Shown here: in pieces, positions 14,133 to 23,572 of the stretch
Numbering within the stretch: position 1 is the stretch's first letter
Layout: each line of letters starts with the position of its first letter
Assembly (NCBI RefSeq): GCF_016461825.1
Contig: NZ_JAEMNU010000037.1
Span: forward strand, 189,349-253,348
DNA length: 64,000 bases
Origin: Rugamonas violacea
Lineage (GTDB): Bacteria; Pseudomonadota; Gammaproteobacteria; Burkholderiales; Burkholderiaceae_D
Direction: 5' to 3'
Program-made: the position numbers and the translations under genes
The notes under the pieces: model-generated
The model's input: only the letters and a program-made list of their open reading frames with translations
Told to the model about the DNA's origin: nothing
Databases searched by the model: none

Positions 14133-14651
14133 ATGGCAAAAATGCAAGCAAAAATGCAATCCGACAAGCCGGATGATGGCATGCGCGAAAAAATGATCGC
14201 GATCAACCGCGTGACCAAAGTGGTCAAGGGTGGTCGTATCATGGGTTTCGCCGCGCTGACCGTAGTTGGTGACGGCGATGGCCGCATCGGCATGGGCAAG
14301 GGCAAGTCGAAGGAAGTACCGGTTGGTGTGCAAAAGGCAATGGAAGAAGCCCGCCGCAACCTGATCAAGGTGCCCCTGAAGAACGGCACCCTGCATCACA
14401 CCGTCTACGGCCGTCATGGCGCGTCGAAAGTGATGATGAACCCGGCCAAGCCAGGTACTGGCGTCATCGCCGGCGGCGCGATGCGCGCGATCTTCGAAGT
14501 AATGGGCGTGACGGACGTGGTGGCGAAATCCACCGGCTCGTCGAACCCTTACAACCTGGTTCGCGCCACGCTCGACGGTCTGTCGAAAATGAGCACTGCA
14601 TCCGACATCGCCGCCAAGCGCGGCAAGTCGGTTGAAGACATCCTGGGCTAA
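14133..14651 (+). CDS. rpsE: 30S ribosomal protein S5
   Basis: A 172-residue S5 of the decoding region. The double-stranded RNA-binding part ([19 protein letters not shown], about residues 26-44) and the [13 protein letters not shown] segment are conserved. Spectinomycin-resistance changes in E. coli map to the first loop; the sequence here looks wild-type. rpmD follows after 10 bp. Confidence 0.97.
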   Translation: MAKMQAKMQSDKPDDGMREKMIAINRVTKVVKGGRIMGFAALTVVGDGDGRIGMGKGKSKEVPVGVQKAMEEARRNLIKVPLKNGTLHHTVYGRHGASKVMMNPAKPGTGVIAGGAMRAIFEVMGVTDVVAKSTGSSNPYNLVRATLDGLSKMSTASDIAAKRGKSVEDILG

Positions 14652-14661
14652 GGTGGACATC

Positions 14662-14841
14662 ATGACAAAAACAGTCAAAGTACAATTGGTCAAGGGCTTG
14701 ATCGGCACGCGTGAAGACCACCGTGCCACCGTACGCGGCCTGGGTCTGCGTCGTGTTAACTCGGTTGCCGAGTTGCAGGACACCCCATCCGTGCGCGGCA
14801 TGATCAACAAAGTCTCGTACCTCGTTAAAGTAGTCGCGTAA
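14662..14841 (+). CDS. rpmD: 50S ribosomal protein L30
   Basis: A 59-residue L30, normal length, with the family pattern [11 protein letters not shown] and [16 protein letters not shown]. The start at 14662 is set by AGGTGGA and alignment; a start 30 bases upstream would overlap rpsE. The stop codon sits inside a UUCG-capped hairpin. Confidence 0.95.
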   Translation: MTKTVKVQLVKGLIGTREDHRATVRGLGLRRVNSVAELQDTPSVRGMINKVSYLVKVVA

Positions 14842-14855
14842 GCCTTCGGGCTTAC
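14838..14855 (+). other. UUCG tetraloop hairpin over the rpmD stop
   Basis: GTAAGCC-TTCG-GGCTTAC: a seven-bp stem closed by the exceptionally stable C(UUCG)G loop. It contains the rpmD stop codon and ends 13 bases before the rplO start. No T run, so it more likely affects translation or mRNA stability than termination. Confidence 0.6.
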
Positions 14856-14868
14856 CAACGGAGAAATC

Positions 14869-15300
14869 ATGGAACTGAATACCATTCAACCAGCTGACGG
14901 CGCCAAGCACTACAAGCGTCGCGTCGGCCGCGGTATCGGCTCCGGTCTGGGTAAAACCTCAGGCCGTGGTCACAAGGGTCAAAAATCGCGTTCGGGCGGC
15001 TTCCACAAAGTCGGTTTCGAGGGCGGTCAGATGCCTCTGCAACGCCGCTTGCCTAAGCGTGGTTTCAAATCGCTCAACGCGACCTTCAAAGCTGAAGTGC
15101 GCCTGTCCGATCTGAACAATCTGGCGGTCGGCGAAGTCGACATCCTGGTGCTCAAGCAAGCTGGCGTGCTCGGCGTGCTGGCCCGCGACGTGCGCGTCAT
15201 TCTGTCCGGCGAGATCACCAAAGCGGTGAACCTCAAAGGCCTGAAAGTGACCGCTGGCGCGAAAGCCGCCATCGAAGCAGCCGGCGGCTCGGTAGCCTGA
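14869..15300 (+). CDS. rplO: 50S ribosomal protein L15
   Basis: A 143-residue L15, a late assembly protein. The Gly/Arg/Lys-rich N-terminal arm with [20 protein letters not shown] and the [15 protein letters not shown] motif are diagnostic. CGGAG lies upstream. secY follows after 32 bp. Confidence 0.97.
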   Translation: MELNTIQPADGAKHYKRRVGRGIGSGLGKTSGRGHKGQKSRSGGFHKVGFEGGQMPLQRRLPKRGFKSLNATFKAEVRLSDLNNLAVGEVDILVLKQAGVLGVLARDVRVILSGEITKAVNLKGLKVTAGAKAAIEAAGGSVA

Positions 15301-15332
15301 GTTGACCGCTAACAGCTTGATCGGAGCGAAAA

Positions 15333-16667
15333 TTGGCGACTAATCCACAACTTGCTAAAAGTGCAGCGGCCGGCTTCCCCTGGGGACGGCTGTGGTTTTT
15401 GCTTGGCGCATTGGTGGTTTATCGTATCGGCGCTCACGTCCCGGTTCCCGGGATCGATCCGGTACAATTAGCCGCGCTGTTCAAGTCGCAAGAGGGCGGT
15501 TTCCTGGGCATGTTCAACATGTTCAGTGGCGGCGCCCTCTCGCGCTTCGCAGTGTTTGCGCTGGGTATCACGCCTTACATCTCGGCCTCGATCATCATGC
15601 AATTGCTGTCGATCGTTTCGCCGCAGATGGAAGCGCTCAAAAAAGAAGGCGAAGCAGGCCGGCGCAAGATCACCCAGTACACCCGGTATTTCACGGTGGC
15701 ACTGGCGACCTTCCAAGCGCTCGGCATCGCAGTCGCACTGGAATCGCAAGCTGGCCTGGTGCTGGACCCCGGTCTGGCATTCCGTTTCGTGACGGTCGTT
15801 ACGCTGTTGACCGGCACCATGTTCCTGATGTGGTTGGGTGAGCAGATTACCGAGCGCGGCTTGGGTAACGGCATCTCGATCATCATCTTCGCCGGCATCG
15901 CCGCCGGTCTGCCGAGCGCCCTGGGTAGTTTGTTCGCCCAGGTCAGCAACGGTGCGATCGGCAGCTTCTCGGCGATCATCATCGTGGCCTTGGTGGCGTT
16001 GGTGACGTTCTTCGTGGTGTTTGTCGAACGCGGTCAGCGCAAGATTCTGGTGAACTATGCGAAACGCCAGGTAGGTAACAAGATTTACGGTGGACAGACG
16101 TCACACCTGCCATTGAAATTGAACATGGCCGGCGTGATCCCACCGATCTTCGCTTCGTCGATTATCTTGTTCCCGACCACGATCCTGGACTGGTTCTCGA
16201 AGGGCGCCGATCAGGCCAACCCGGCGATCCGGTTCTTGAAAGATTTGGCAGCATCGATGGGGCCAGGCGAGCCTATCCACGCACTGTTGTACGCCATCGC
16301 CATCGTGTTCTTCTGCTTCTTCTACACCGCTTTGGTGTTCAACAGCAAGGAAACGGCGGATAACTTGAAGAAGAGCGGGGCCTTCGTGCCAGGGATTCGT
16401 CCCGGTGAGCAGACAGCCCGTTACATCGACAAGATCCTCACGCGATTGACGCTGGCAGGCGCCATCTACATCACTTTGGTGTGTTTGTTGCCGGAATTTA
16501 TGCAAGCCCAGTGGAAGGTACCGTTCTATTTTGGTGGTACTTCTCTGTTGATTATTGTAGTTGTCACCATGGACTTCATGGCGCAGGTACAGAACTACGT
16601 GATGTCGCAGCAATATGAATCGCTGCTGCGCAAAGCAAACTTCAAGGGCGGAATTCCGACGCGATAA
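15333..16667 (+). CDS. secY: Protein translocase subunit SecY
   Basis: A 444-residue inner-membrane channel subunit that forms the SecYEG pore with SecE and SecG. Ten hydrophobic segments are visible, with the plug and TM2a region ([19 protein letters not shown]) and the cytoplasmic loop before TM7 ([16 protein letters not shown]). Start is TTG at 15333 with GGAG eight bases upstream; no ATG fits the family start. It lies inside the ribosomal operon, as usual, and would export the array peptides if they use the Sec route. Confidence 0.97.
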   Translation: MATNPQLAKSAAAGFPWGRLWFLLGALVVYRIGAHVPVPGIDPVQLAALFKSQEGGFLGMFNMFSGGALSRFAVFALGITPYISASIIMQLLSIVSPQMEALKKEGEAGRRKITQYTRYFTVALATFQALGIAVALESQAGLVLDPGLAFRFVTVVTLLTGTMFLMWLGEQITERGLGNGISIIIFAGIAAGLPSALGSLFAQVSNGAIGSFSAIIIVALVALVTFFVVFVERGQRKILVNYAKRQVGNKIYGGQTSHLPLKLNMAGVIPPIFASSIILFPTTILDWFSKGADQANPAIRFLKDLAASMGPGEPIHALLYAIAIVFFCFFYTALVFNSKETADNLKKSGAFVPGIRPGEQTARYIDKILTRLTLAGAIYITLVCLLPEFMQAQWKVPFYFGGTSLLIIVVVTMDFMAQVQNYVMSQQYESLLRKANFKGGIPTR

Positions 16668-16686
16668 GCGCTGGTAAACATACCGA

Positions 16687-16905
16687 ATGGCAAAAGACGA
16701 CGTCATACAGATGCAGGGCGAGATTCTTGAGAATCTCCCGAATGCAACATTTCGAGTGAAGCTGGAGAACGGGCACGTGGTGCTCGGCCATATTTCGGGT
16801 AAAATGCGGATGAACTATATCCGCATTCTTCCTGGCGACAAGGTGACGGTAGAACTGACACCTTACGATTTGAGCCGAGCCCGCATCGTGTTCCGGACCA
16901 AGTAA
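16687..16905 (+). CDS. infA: Translation initiation factor IF-1
   Basis: A 72-residue S1-type OB-fold protein that binds the 30S A site. The family sequence is clear ([33 protein letters not shown]). No clear Shine-Dalgarno sequence is visible before the ATG, so it may depend on coupling to secY 19 bp upstream. Confidence 0.96.
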   Translation: MAKDDVIQMQGEILENLPNATFRVKLENGHVVLGHISGKMRMNYIRILPGDKVTVELTPYDLSRARIVFRTK

Positions 16906-16934
16906 ATAGATAATCGAACTTAAGAGAGAGCAAA

Positions 16935-17048
16935 ATGAAAGTTAACGCCTCAGTCAAGCGGATCTGCCGCAACTGCAAGATCATCAAGCGCAAAGGCGTC
17001 GTTCGCGTAATCTGCGTCGAACCGCGTCACAAGCAGCGTCAAGGTTAA
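16935..17048 (+). CDS. rpmJ: 50S ribosomal protein L36, zinc type
   Basis: A 37-residue protein, the smallest ribosomal protein. The zinc ligands Cys 11, Cys 14, Cys 27 and His 32 are all present, so this is the zinc-binding form. AAGAGAGAG precedes the ATG. It lies between infA and rpsM, the standard position. Confidence 0.96.
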   Translation: MKVNASVKRICRNCKIIKRKGVVRVICVEPRHKQRQG

Positions 17049-17075
17049 TAACCGTTATTTATCGAGGAATAACGA

Positions 17076-17441
17076 ATGGCACGTATTGCAGGGGTTAATA
17101 TCCCCAATCATCAGCACACCGTAATCGGCCTGACGGCCATCTACGGCGTAGGCCGCCCACGCGCACAGTTCATCTGCGCCGCGACGGGTATTGCGACCGA
17201 CAAAAAGGTCAAAGATCTGGATGACAACGAACTGGAAAAGCTCCGCGATGAAGTAGCAAAATTCATCGTCGAAGGCGACCTGCGTCGTGAAATCTCGATG
17301 AACATCAAGCGTTTGATGGATCTGGGTTGCTACCGTGGTATGCGTCACCGTAAGGGCCTGCCGGTCCGCGGCCAGCGTACCCGTACCAATGCGCGTACTC
17401 GCAAGGGTCCACGCAAAGCCGCACAATCGCTCAAGAAATAA
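17076..17441 (+). CDS. rpsM: 30S ribosomal protein S13
   Basis: A 121-residue S13 of the head, forming bridges to the 50S subunit. The helix-two-turn-helix region and basic tail ([14 protein letters not shown]) are intact. It begins the alpha-operon part of the cluster, 27 bp after rpmJ; in E. coli the S4 repressor binds ahead of this gene, but I see no clear pseudoknot here. Confidence 0.97.
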   Translation: MARIAGVNIPNHQHTVIGLTAIYGVGRPRAQFICAATGIATDKKVKDLDDNELEKLRDEVAKFIVEGDLRREISMNIKRLMDLGCYRGMRHRKGLPVRGQRTRTNARTRKGPRKAAQSLKK

Positions 17442-17455
17442 TCTAGGGAAATCAC

Positions 17456-17860
17456 ATGGCTAAGCAACAAAGCAGCGCAGCAGCAGCGCGCGTCCGCAAA
17501 AAGGTCAAGAAGAACGTCGCCGAAGGTATCGCGCACGTTCACGCTTCCTTCAACAACACCATCATCACCATCACCGACCGTCAGGGCAATGCCCTGTCGT
17601 GGGCGACCTCCGGTGGCGCTGGCTTCAAGGGTTCGCGCAAATCGACCCCGTTCGCAGCGCAGGTTGCGGCCGAAGCGGCTGGTAAAGTCGCAGTTGAATG
17701 CGGCGTGAAGAACCTGGAAGTGCGTATCAAGGGCCCTGGTCCTGGTCGCGAATCCGCGGTGCGCGCACTGAACAACCTGGGCATCAAGATCACCGAGATC
17801 CAGGACGTTACCCCAGTACCGCACAACGGCTGCCGTCCTCCGAAGCGTCGTCGTATCTAA
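17456..17860 (+). CDS. rpsK: 30S ribosomal protein S11
   Basis: A 134-residue S11 of the platform. [17 protein letters not shown] and the end [17 protein letters not shown] are diagnostic. It is the last gene before a 283-bp gap with two hairpins that separates rpsK from rpsD. Confidence 0.97.
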   Translation: MAKQQSSAAAARVRKKVKKNVAEGIAHVHASFNNTIITITDRQGNALSWATSGGAGFKGSRKSTPFAAQVAAEAAGKVAVECGVKNLEVRIKGPGPGRESAVRALNNLGIKITEIQDVTPVPHNGCRPPKRRRI

Positions 17861-17872
17861 TACGCAGTCGGC

Positions 17873-17898
17873 GGCGGGTTCGCTCGCCCGCCTTCTGT
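17873..17898 (+). terminator. Stem-loop after rpsK
   Basis: GGCGGG and CCCGCC around an eight-base loop, followed by TTCTGT, 12 bases after the rpsK stop. A weak or partial terminator. Confidence 0.45.
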
Positions 17899-17963
17899 CG
17901 TCGAGATCGGCCCGTTTCAGGCGTGGCACCCGGTGTCATGCACAAGTCGTAGAGAAAAATCGC

Positions 17964-17992
17964 TGGAGCAGGCAGCCGGAAACGGTTATACT
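17964..17992 (+). promoter_or_regulatory. Possible promoter upstream of rpsD
   Basis: A good -10 box TATACT at 17987-17992 with a poor -35 (TGGAGC) at 17 bases. Transcripts would begin near 17999 and immediately meet the hairpin at 18007. Confidence 0.35.
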
Positions 17993-18006
17993 GCCCGGCT
18001 ATTGAC

Positions 18007-18041
18007 GCCTGCCGAACTGTTTTGGCGGGTTTTTCGTTTTT
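18007..18041 (+). terminator. Terminator or attenuator upstream of rpsD
   Basis: GCCTGCC pairs with GGCGGGT (two G-U pairs) across a ten-base loop and is followed by a T-rich run to 18041. As it lies after the promoter-like box at 17987 it could be an attenuator for rpsD-rpoA-rplQ rather than only the end of the rpsK transcript. Confidence 0.55.
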
Positions 18042-18143
18042 AGCCACCGTCTGGCCGAAGCAGGACCAGACTAGCGCCTAACCGCATCAGCATGGTTTCC
18101 ATGTGTGTGGCTGGGGCGTTATTATTTAAACAAAGGAAGCATC

Positions 18144-18767
18144 GTGGCACGTTATATCGGACCTAAAGCAAAACTTTCCCGTCGTGAAGGCACTGACCTG
18201 TTCCTGAAGAGCGCACGTCGCTCGCTCGACAGCAAGTGCAAACTGGACGTCAAACCAGGCCAGCACGGCGTTAAATCCGGCGCCCGCACCTCGGACTACG
18301 GCAACCAACTGCGCGAAAAACAAAAAGTCAAGCGCATGTACGGCGTGCTGGAACGTCAGTTCCGCCGCTACTTCGCCGAAGCGGACCGTCGTAAAGGCAA
18401 CACCGGCGAAACGCTGTTGAAGTTGCTGGAAACCCGTCTGGACAACGTCGCCTACCGCATGGGCTTCGGCTCGACCCGCGCTGAAGCGCGTCAGCTGGTA
18501 TCGCACAAAGCGTTCACCGTCAACGGTATCGTTGTCAACATCGCTTCGTACGCGGTCAAAATCGGCGACATCATCGCCGTTCGCGAAAAATCGAAAAAGC
18601 AAGTGCGTATCGTTGAAGCGCTGTCGCTGGCCGAACAAGTTGGCATGCCTAGCTGGGTTTCGGTTGATGCCAAGAAAATGGAAGGCACCTTCAAGTCCCT
18701 GCCAGAGCGTAACGAAATCGCCAACGACGTCAACGAATCGCTGATCGTCGAACTGTACTCGCGTTAA
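18144..18767 (+). CDS. rpsD: 30S ribosomal protein S4
   Basis: A 207-residue S4, the primary 5'-domain 16S binder and, in E. coli, repressor of the alpha operon. The S4 RNA-binding domain ([20 protein letters not shown], about residues 94-113) is typical. Start is GTG at 18144 with AAAGGAAG upstream; an earlier in-frame TTG at 18105 has no support. It sits downstream of two hairpins and a promoter-like box, so it may be controlled separately from rpsM-rpsK. Confidence 0.97.
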   Translation: MARYIGPKAKLSRREGTDLFLKSARRSLDSKCKLDVKPGQHGVKSGARTSDYGNQLREKQKVKRMYGVLERQFRRYFAEADRRKGNTGETLLKLLETRLDNVAYRMGFGSTRAEARQLVSHKAFTVNGIVVNIASYAVKIGDIIAVREKSKKQVRIVEALSLAEQVGMPSWVSVDAKKMEGTFKSLPERNEIANDVNESLIVELYSR

Positions 18768-18787
18768 TCGCAGTCGGTAAGATCCCC

Positions 18788-18814
18788 GCCCACTCCCCGG
18801 AGTGGGCGTTTTCA
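18788..18814 (+). terminator. Hairpin between rpsD and rpoA
   Basis: GCCCACTC and GAGTGGGC with a four-base loop, followed by GTTTTC, 20 bases after rpsD. Compact and terminator-like, though rpoA must be transcribed beyond it, so partial termination is likely. Confidence 0.6.
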
Positions 18815-18870
18815 CTAATGCCATCAGCCTTATCGGCGTAACGAGCCGAGGGTATTGAAAAGGACATTTC

Positions 18871-19848
18871 ATGCAAAACAGTTTGTTGAAGCCACGTATT
18901 ATCGATGTAGAGGCGCTCGGCGCCGGCCACGCTAAAGTAGTGATGGAGCCGTTCGAACGCGGCTATGGCCATACATTGGGTAATGCGCTGCGCCGCGTCC
19001 TGCTGTCGTCGATGGTGGGCTACGCGCCGACCGAAGTGACGATCGCCGGTGTTGTACACGAATACTCGTCGCTCGACGGCGTGCAAGAAGACGTCGTCGA
19101 TCTGCTGCTGAACCTGAAGGGCGTGGTCTTCAAAGTCCACAACCGTGACTCCGTCACCCTGACCCTGAAAAAGGAAGGCGAAGGCGCCATCCTGGCATCC
19201 GATATCGATCTGCCACACGATGTGGAACTGATCAACCCGGACCACGTGATCGCCCACCTGACCGCCGGCGGTAAGCTGGACATGCAGATCAAGGTCGAAA
19301 AAGGCCGCGGCTACGTGCCGGGCAACGTCCGTCGCCTGTCGGAAGACACCAACAAAACCATCGGCCGCATCATTCTGGATGCGTCGTTCTCGCCGGTGCG
19401 CCGCGTTTCGTACTTCGTCGAGTCCGCTCGCGTCGAACAGCGCACCGATCTGGACAAGCTGATCATCAACATTGAAACCAATGGTGTGATCTCGCCGGAA
19501 GAAGCGATCCGTCAATCGGCCCGCGTGCTGGTCGACCAACTGAACGTGTTCGCCGCCCTGGAAGGCACGGAAGCGGCCGCCGAAGCGCCATCGCGCGCTC
19601 CGCTGGTCGATCCTATCCTGTTGCGTCCGGTCGACGACCTGGAACTGACCGTGCGTTCGGCCAACTGCCTGAAAGCCGAAAACATCTACTACATCGGCGA
19701 CCTGATCCAGCGTTCGGAAAACGAGCTGCTGAAGACGCCGAATCTGGGCCGCAAGTCCCTGAACGAAATCAAGGAAGTGCTGGCGTCGCGCGGCTTGACC
19801 TTGGGCATGAAACTCGAAAACTGGCCGCCGGCCGGTCTGGAGAAGTAA
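18871..19848 (+). CDS. rpoA: RNA polymerase alpha subunit
   Basis: A 325-residue alpha subunit. The N-terminal dimerisation and assembly domain ([20 protein letters not shown] at about residues 30-49) and the C-terminal domain with helix-hairpin-helix ([28 protein letters not shown]) are both complete. It lies between rpsD and rplQ as usual and starts after a 103-bp spacer with a hairpin. Confidence 0.98.
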   Translation: MQNSLLKPRIIDVEALGAGHAKVVMEPFERGYGHTLGNALRRVLLSSMVGYAPTEVTIAGVVHEYSSLDGVQEDVVDLLLNLKGVVFKVHNRDSVTLTLKKEGEGAILASDIDLPHDVELINPDHVIAHLTAGGKLDMQIKVEKGRGYVPGNVRRLSEDTNKTIGRIILDASFSPVRRVSYFVESARVEQRTDLDKLIINIETNGVISPEEAIRQSARVLVDQLNVFAALEGTEAAAEAPSRAPLVDPILLRPVDDLELTVRSANCLKAENIYYIGDLIQRSENELLKTPNLGRKSLNEIKEVLASRGLTLGMKLENWPPAGLEK

Positions 19849-19857
19849 TTTGCAAGA

Positions 19858-19929
19858 CGTCGTTCCCGCGCAGGCGGGAAGCCATGCCGAGCTAGCGTGG
19901 CATGGCTCCCCGCCGACGCGGGGACGACG
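19858..19929. repeat. REP-like inverted repeat between rpoA and rplQ
   Basis: Two 31-base arms match at 27 positions around a ten-base loop, beginning with CGTCGTTCCCGCGCAGGCGG. The right arm recurs at 43999-44029 between cyaY and the penicillin-binding protein gene. This is a dispersed extragenic palindrome; similar elements are common in this bacterial group. Confidence 0.75.
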
Positions 19930-20072
19930 GTTTCACCGCTAGTGGGCAGCAAATCTGTCCGGGACAGGTGTTCCGGGCATTATTAATCTTATTTATTGAA
20001 CCGGTCCGCGACCATGCACAGCGTGCATAGTTGATCGAAGAACTGGAATAAAACCAACCGAAAGGAATTACC

Positions 20073-20468
20073 ATGCGTCACCGTCACGGCCTTCGTAAAC
20101 TGAATCGTACCTCGTCCCACCGCCTCGCCATGCTGCGCAACATGATGGTTTCGTTGCTGCGTCACGAAGCAATCAAAACCACGCTGCCAAAAGCGAAAGA
20201 ACTGCGTCGCGTGGTCGAGCCAATGCTGACCCTGGGCAAGACCGACACCCTGGCCAACAAGCGTCTGGCCTTCTCCCGCCTGCGCGACCGCGAAATCGTT
20301 CTGAAACTGTTCGCTGATCTGGGCCCGCGTTACGCCAACCGTAACGGCGGCTACCTGCGCATCCTGAAAATGGGTTTCCGTGTTGGCGACAACGCTCCAA
20401 TGGCTTACGTTGAGCTGCTGGACCGTCCAGAAGTCACCGAAATGGACGACGCACCAACCGCTGAGTAA
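20073..20468 (+). CDS. rplQ: 50S ribosomal protein L17
   Basis: A 131-residue L17 near the tunnel exit. It begins [17 protein letters not shown] and has the typical [21 protein letters not shown] block. It is 224 bp from rpoA because a REP-like palindrome lies between them. A strong terminator follows. Confidence 0.97.
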   Translation: MRHRHGLRKLNRTSSHRLAMLRNMMVSLLRHEAIKTTLPKAKELRRVVEPMLTLGKTDTLANKRLAFSRLRDREIVLKLFADLGPRYANRNGGYLRILKMGFRVGDNAPMAYVELLDRPEVTEMDDAPTAE

Positions 20469-20485
20469 TCTCGGTCGTTAGTACG

Positions 20486-20516
20486 AAAAAAAGCCAGGCT
20501 CAGCCTGGCTTTTTTT
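20486..20516 (+). terminator. Rho-independent terminator after rplQ
   Basis: AGCCAGGC-TCA-GCCTGGCT flanked by seven A and seven T residues: a textbook, potentially bidirectional terminator that closes the ribosomal block. Confidence 0.9.
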
Positions 20517-20586
20517 ATGCCCGGCGCCCATATCCAGACATTTCATCAAGGAATCGCACCGCCGCGCCGCCTATACTGTCGAGCTC

Positions 20587-20611
20587 GTGTCCGAATGTCG
20601 GCACTGACCCC
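20587..20611. repeat. Dispersed 25-bp repeat, copy A
   Basis: GTGTCCGAATGTCGGCACTG plus ACCCC matches 41546-41570 at 24 of 25 positions. It lies in the 278-bp gap between rplQ and dsbD, which otherwise holds the terminator and GC-rich, palindrome-prone sequence but no gene. Confidence 0.7.
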
Positions 20612-20746
20612 GGGGCTCCTGACCCAGGGGCTCTGCCCGGGACGCGGACCCCGGGGTGGCTTAAGGCCGGCCTCAGGCGGCGTCGGGACGGCCGGTGTAC
20701 TATGCTGGTTTTATCGATCGCTTTAGCCCATTTTCTGAAGGTGTCC

Positions 20747-22729
20747 ATGTTCCATCCTGTCCGTCGCGCCTTTTCCGCACCGCGCCTTGTGGCGCTGTTG
20801 TCCGGCTTTTTGCTGCTGCTCTTGCTGGCCTTGGGCGCGGCACGCCCGGCACTGGCCGAGGATGAGTTCCTGGAGCCGGATGCGGCCTTCAAGTTTTCGG
20901 CGCGCATGGTCGACGGCCATACGGTCGCCGTCACTTACCAGATCGCCGAGGGCTACTATATGTACCGCGAGCGCTTCAAGTTCGCCGCCATCGGTGCGAA
21001 ACTGGGCGCGCCGGAGATCCCGCCGGGCAAGGTCAAGTTCGACGAGACCTTCCAGAAGAAGGTCGAGACCTACCGCCACAGCGTGACCATCACCATGCCG
21101 GTCGAGAGCGGCGGTCCGTTCACCTTGCAGTCCACCGGCCAGGGCTGCTCGGACAAGGGCCTGTGCTACGCGCCGCAGGATGCCAAGGCCAGCCTGGTGG
21201 GGAGCGGTATGGTGCCGTTGCCTGCCGCGCCGGCCAGCGCCGCGCCGGTTTCCGCCGCATCCGCCGCGTCCGCCGGGGCCTCGGCCGGCGCTAGCGCGCC
21301 AGCCAAGGGAGCCGCCGCGTCCACCGGTGTGGCGCTTGCCGCTGCTGCGGCGCCATTGGCGCCGGTCTCGCCCGGCGTCACGGTCAATAGCGTGCCGATG
21401 CCGCAAACCACCATCATCGAAGCGCCCGTCGTGGCCGCCGCCGCCGCGCAAGCAGCGCCATCGGCGCCCAGCGAAATGGGCACCATCGAGGCCGCGCTGA
21501 AGGGCGGCAGGCTGATGGTCTACCTGCCATTGTTCTTCCTGTTCGGCCTCGGCCTGTCGTTCACACCCTGCGTCTTGCCGATGGTGCCCATCCTGTCCTT
21601 CATCATCGTCGGCGAGGGCACCAAAGTCAGCCGGGGACGCGGCCTGCTGTTGTCGTCGACCTATTCGCTGGGCATGGCGAGCGTCTACACCGCGCTGGGC
21701 ATCGCCGCCGGCCTGGCCGGCGCCGGCCTGGCCGCGACCTTGCAAAACCCGTGGGTGCTGGGCGCCTTCGGCCTGTTGATGGCGGCCTTGTCGCTGTCGA
21801 TGTTCGGCGTCTACGATTTGCAGGTGCCGGCCTCGCTGCAGACCCGCCTGAGTACCATCTCCAACCGCCAGTCGGGCGGCAAGCTGGCCGGCGTGTTCAT
21901 CATGGGCGCCATCTCGGCGCTGATCGTCGGCCCTTGCGTGGCGGCACCGTTGGCCGGCATCCTGGTGTATATCGGCAAGACCGGCGACGTGGTGGTCGGC
22001 GGCTCGGCGTTGTTCGCGATGGCGGTCGGCATGAGCATGCCGCTGCTGCTGGTCGGCGTCTCGGCCGGCTCGCTGCTGCCGCGCGCCGGCGCCTGGATGG
22101 ACGCGGTCAAGCGCTTCTTCGGCGTGCTGCTGCTGGCGATGGCCTGGTGGCTGGTGTCGCCGGTGTTGCCGCCGGTGGTGCAGATGCTGGGCTGGACCGT
22201 GCTGCTGGTCGGTTATGGCGGCTACCTGCTGGCCCGTCCGGGCAAGTGGGCCGGCAAGGTCGCCGGTTTGCTGCTCGCCGCGCTGGGCATGCTGCAATTG
22301 GTCGGCGCGGCCAGCGGCGGCCGCGACGTGCTGGCGCCATTGGCGCATTTGCGGGCCGGCGGGGTGGCCGAGGCGCTGCCGTTCAAGCGCGTCAAGACCG
22401 TGGCCGAGCTCGACGCGGCGCTGGCGCGGAGCGGCGGCAAGAGCGCCATGCTCGACTTCTACGCCGACTGGTGCGTGTCCTGCAAGGAGATGGAGAAGCT
22501 GACCTTCGTCGACCCCGAGGTGCGCGCGCGGCTGGCCAATACCATCCTGTTGCAGGTCGACGTGACCGCCAACGACGCCGACGACAAGGCCATGCTCAAG
22601 CGCTTCGGCCTGTACGGCCCGCCGGGCATCATCCTGTTCGACGGCAAGGGCCGGGAGATCGCCGATTCGCGCGTGATCGGTTTCCAGAACGCGGAGAAGT
22701 TCCGCGCCTCACTGGAGAAATTGAACTAG
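20747..22729 (+). CDS. dsbD: Thiol:disulfide interchange protein DsbD
   Basis: A 660-residue membrane protein that carries electrons from cytoplasmic thioredoxin to the periplasm, keeping DsbC/DsbG and cytochrome c assembly reduced. In order: signal peptide, N-terminal immunoglobulin-like domain with Cys pair 134/140, an Ala-rich linker, the membrane core with Cys 275 (FTPCVLP) and Cys 397 (GPCVAAP), and a thioredoxin domain with CVSC at 576-579. All six catalytic cysteines are present. GAAGGTG before 20747 supports this ATG; an ATG at 20702 would add 15 residues. Periplasmic glutaredoxins such as those at 58-2669 would need an electron source, and DsbD is the obvious candidate in the window, although it is 15 kb away. 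Confidence 0.96.
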   Translation: MFHPVRRAFSAPRLVALLSGFLLLLLLALGAARPALAEDEFLEPDAAFKFSARMVDGHTVAVTYQIAEGYYMYRERFKFAAIGAKLGAPEIPPGKVKFDETFQKKVETYRHSVTITMPVESGGPFTLQSTGQGCSDKGLCYAPQDAKASLVGSGMVPLPAAPASAAPVSAASAASAGASAGASAPAKGAAASTGVALAAAAAPLAPVSPGVTVNSVPMPQTTIIEAPVVAAAAAQAAPSAPSEMGTIEAALKGGRLMVYLPLFFLFGLGLSFTPCVLPMVPILSFIIVGEGTKVSRGRGLLLSSTYSLGMASVYTALGIAAGLAGAGLAATLQNPWVLGAFGLLMAALSLSMFGVYDLQVPASLQTRLSTISNRQSGGKLAGVFIMGAISALIVGPCVAAPLAGILVYIGKTGDVVVGGSALFAMAVGMSMPLLLVGVSAGSLLPRAGAWMDAVKRFFGVLLLAMAWWLVSPVLPPVVQMLGWTVLLVGYGGYLLARPGKWAGKVAGLLLAALGMLQLVGAASGGRDVLAPLAHLRAGGVAEALPFKRVKTVAELDAALARSGGKSAMLDFYADWCVSCKEMEKLTFVDPEVRARLANTILLQVDVTANDADDKAMLKRFGLYGPPGIILFDGKGREIADSRVIGFQNAEKFRASLEKLN

Positions 22730-22786
22730 AAGACGGCGCAGGTTTGGCCGGTCGCGCAGGCCCTGAATGAAGGCGCCGGCGGCTGT

Positions 22787-22860
22787 AAAACCACCCAAAG
22801 GCGGAGAGCCGGGGCCAGACCCGCTGGGTCTGGCCCCAGATTTTCGCCTGTGGGTTTTTT
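22787..22860. repeat. Dispersed palindromic element, copy A
   Basis: A perfect 12-bp hairpin (22811-22822 with 22826-22837, three-base loop) lies inside flanks AACCACCCAAAGGCGGAGAG and AGATTTTCGCCTGTGGGTTT that are shared with 41594-41664. Stem bases differ between copies but stay complementary. Confidence 0.8.
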
Positions 22861-22865
22861 AAAGC

Positions 22866-22897
22866 AAAGGGAGCGCACCGCCAGGTCCGCTCCCTTT
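22866..22897. terminator. Bidirectional terminator between dsbD and the Spy-like gene
   Basis: AAAGGGAGCG and CGCTCCCTTT form a perfect 10-bp stem with a 12-base loop, placed between convergent genes. Confidence 0.65.
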
Positions 22898-22969
22898 GTC
22901 ATTGCCGCCCGGTTTGTTGCCCGACCTTGGCCAGCCGCTTTGGCAAGCCAAGGCGGAGCGAAAGGGCGC

Positions 22970-23461
22970 CTAGCCGCGCTGCATCATGCCGTGGCGCATG
23001 CCGTGCGGGCCGTGCTCGCCGCCCATCGCGTTGGCGTCGAAGACTTTCTTCTGCTCGGCCGTCAGCGTGCCGTAGAAGGCGTTCAGCGCCGTCAGATGGC
23101 TTTCCATCGTGGCGGTGTGCTGCTTGGCCAGCTCGATCATCTTGGCCAGGCGCTCGGGCGCCGGCAGGGCCTTGAAGGCGGCGCGGTCGGGCCGGGCCGC
23201 CGGCGCGCTCGGCTTGATGGCGGCCTGGTAGGTGGTCCAGGCGGCTTCCTGCGGCGCCGTCAGCTTGAGCAGATCGTGCAGCTTGGCCTGGCGCGCGGCG
23301 AAATGTTGCGCCATCTTGGCGTGCATCTGTTCGGCGTTGGCCTGGTGGCCGTGGCGGCCGGTGGTGGCGCTGGTGGTGTCGTCGGCGTGGACCGCCAGTG
23401 AGGTGGTGCCCAGGCCCAGTACGGTCAGGCCGATCAGGATGCTTTTGCGAATGGTGTTCAT
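22970..23461 (-). CDS. Spy/CpxP-family periplasmic chaperone
   Basis: A 163-residue protein: signal peptide ending VHA near residue 26, a His-rich stretch, then a helical body with two LTxxQ-type motifs (LTAPQ and LTAEQ), the mark of the Spy/CpxP family. Members act as ATP-independent chaperones or as feedback regulators of envelope stress systems. The C-terminus is rich in His and Met (GGEHGPHGMRHGMMQRG), which could bind metal. The ATG at 23461 follows AAAGGAAAC. It is divergent from the two-component system at 23674; in E. coli spy is controlled by BaeSR and CpxAR, so a similar circuit is plausible. Confidence 0.85.
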   Translation of the reverse strand: MNTIRKSILIGLTVLGLGTTSLAVHADDTTSATTGRHGHQANAEQMHAKMAQHFAARQAKLHDLLKLTAPQEAAWTTYQAAIKPSAPAARPDRAAFKALPAPERLAKMIELAKQHTATMESHLTALNAFYGTLTAEQKKVFDANAMGGEHGPHGMRHGMMQRG

Positions 23462-23572
23462 TTTGTTTCCTTTGTCGTGTCGATAGAAGTGTGTGTCACA
23501 GGTGCCATCGCACCGCACATGAAGCCATCATGGCAGCAAGCTGTTTCGAATAAGTTTCCCCGCCGGCGCATT

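Noticed and set aside
20702..20746. Longer DsbD start at 20702
   Set aside because: It adds a second hydrophobic stretch before the normal signal peptide and lacks a good ribosome site; 20747 has GAAGGTG.
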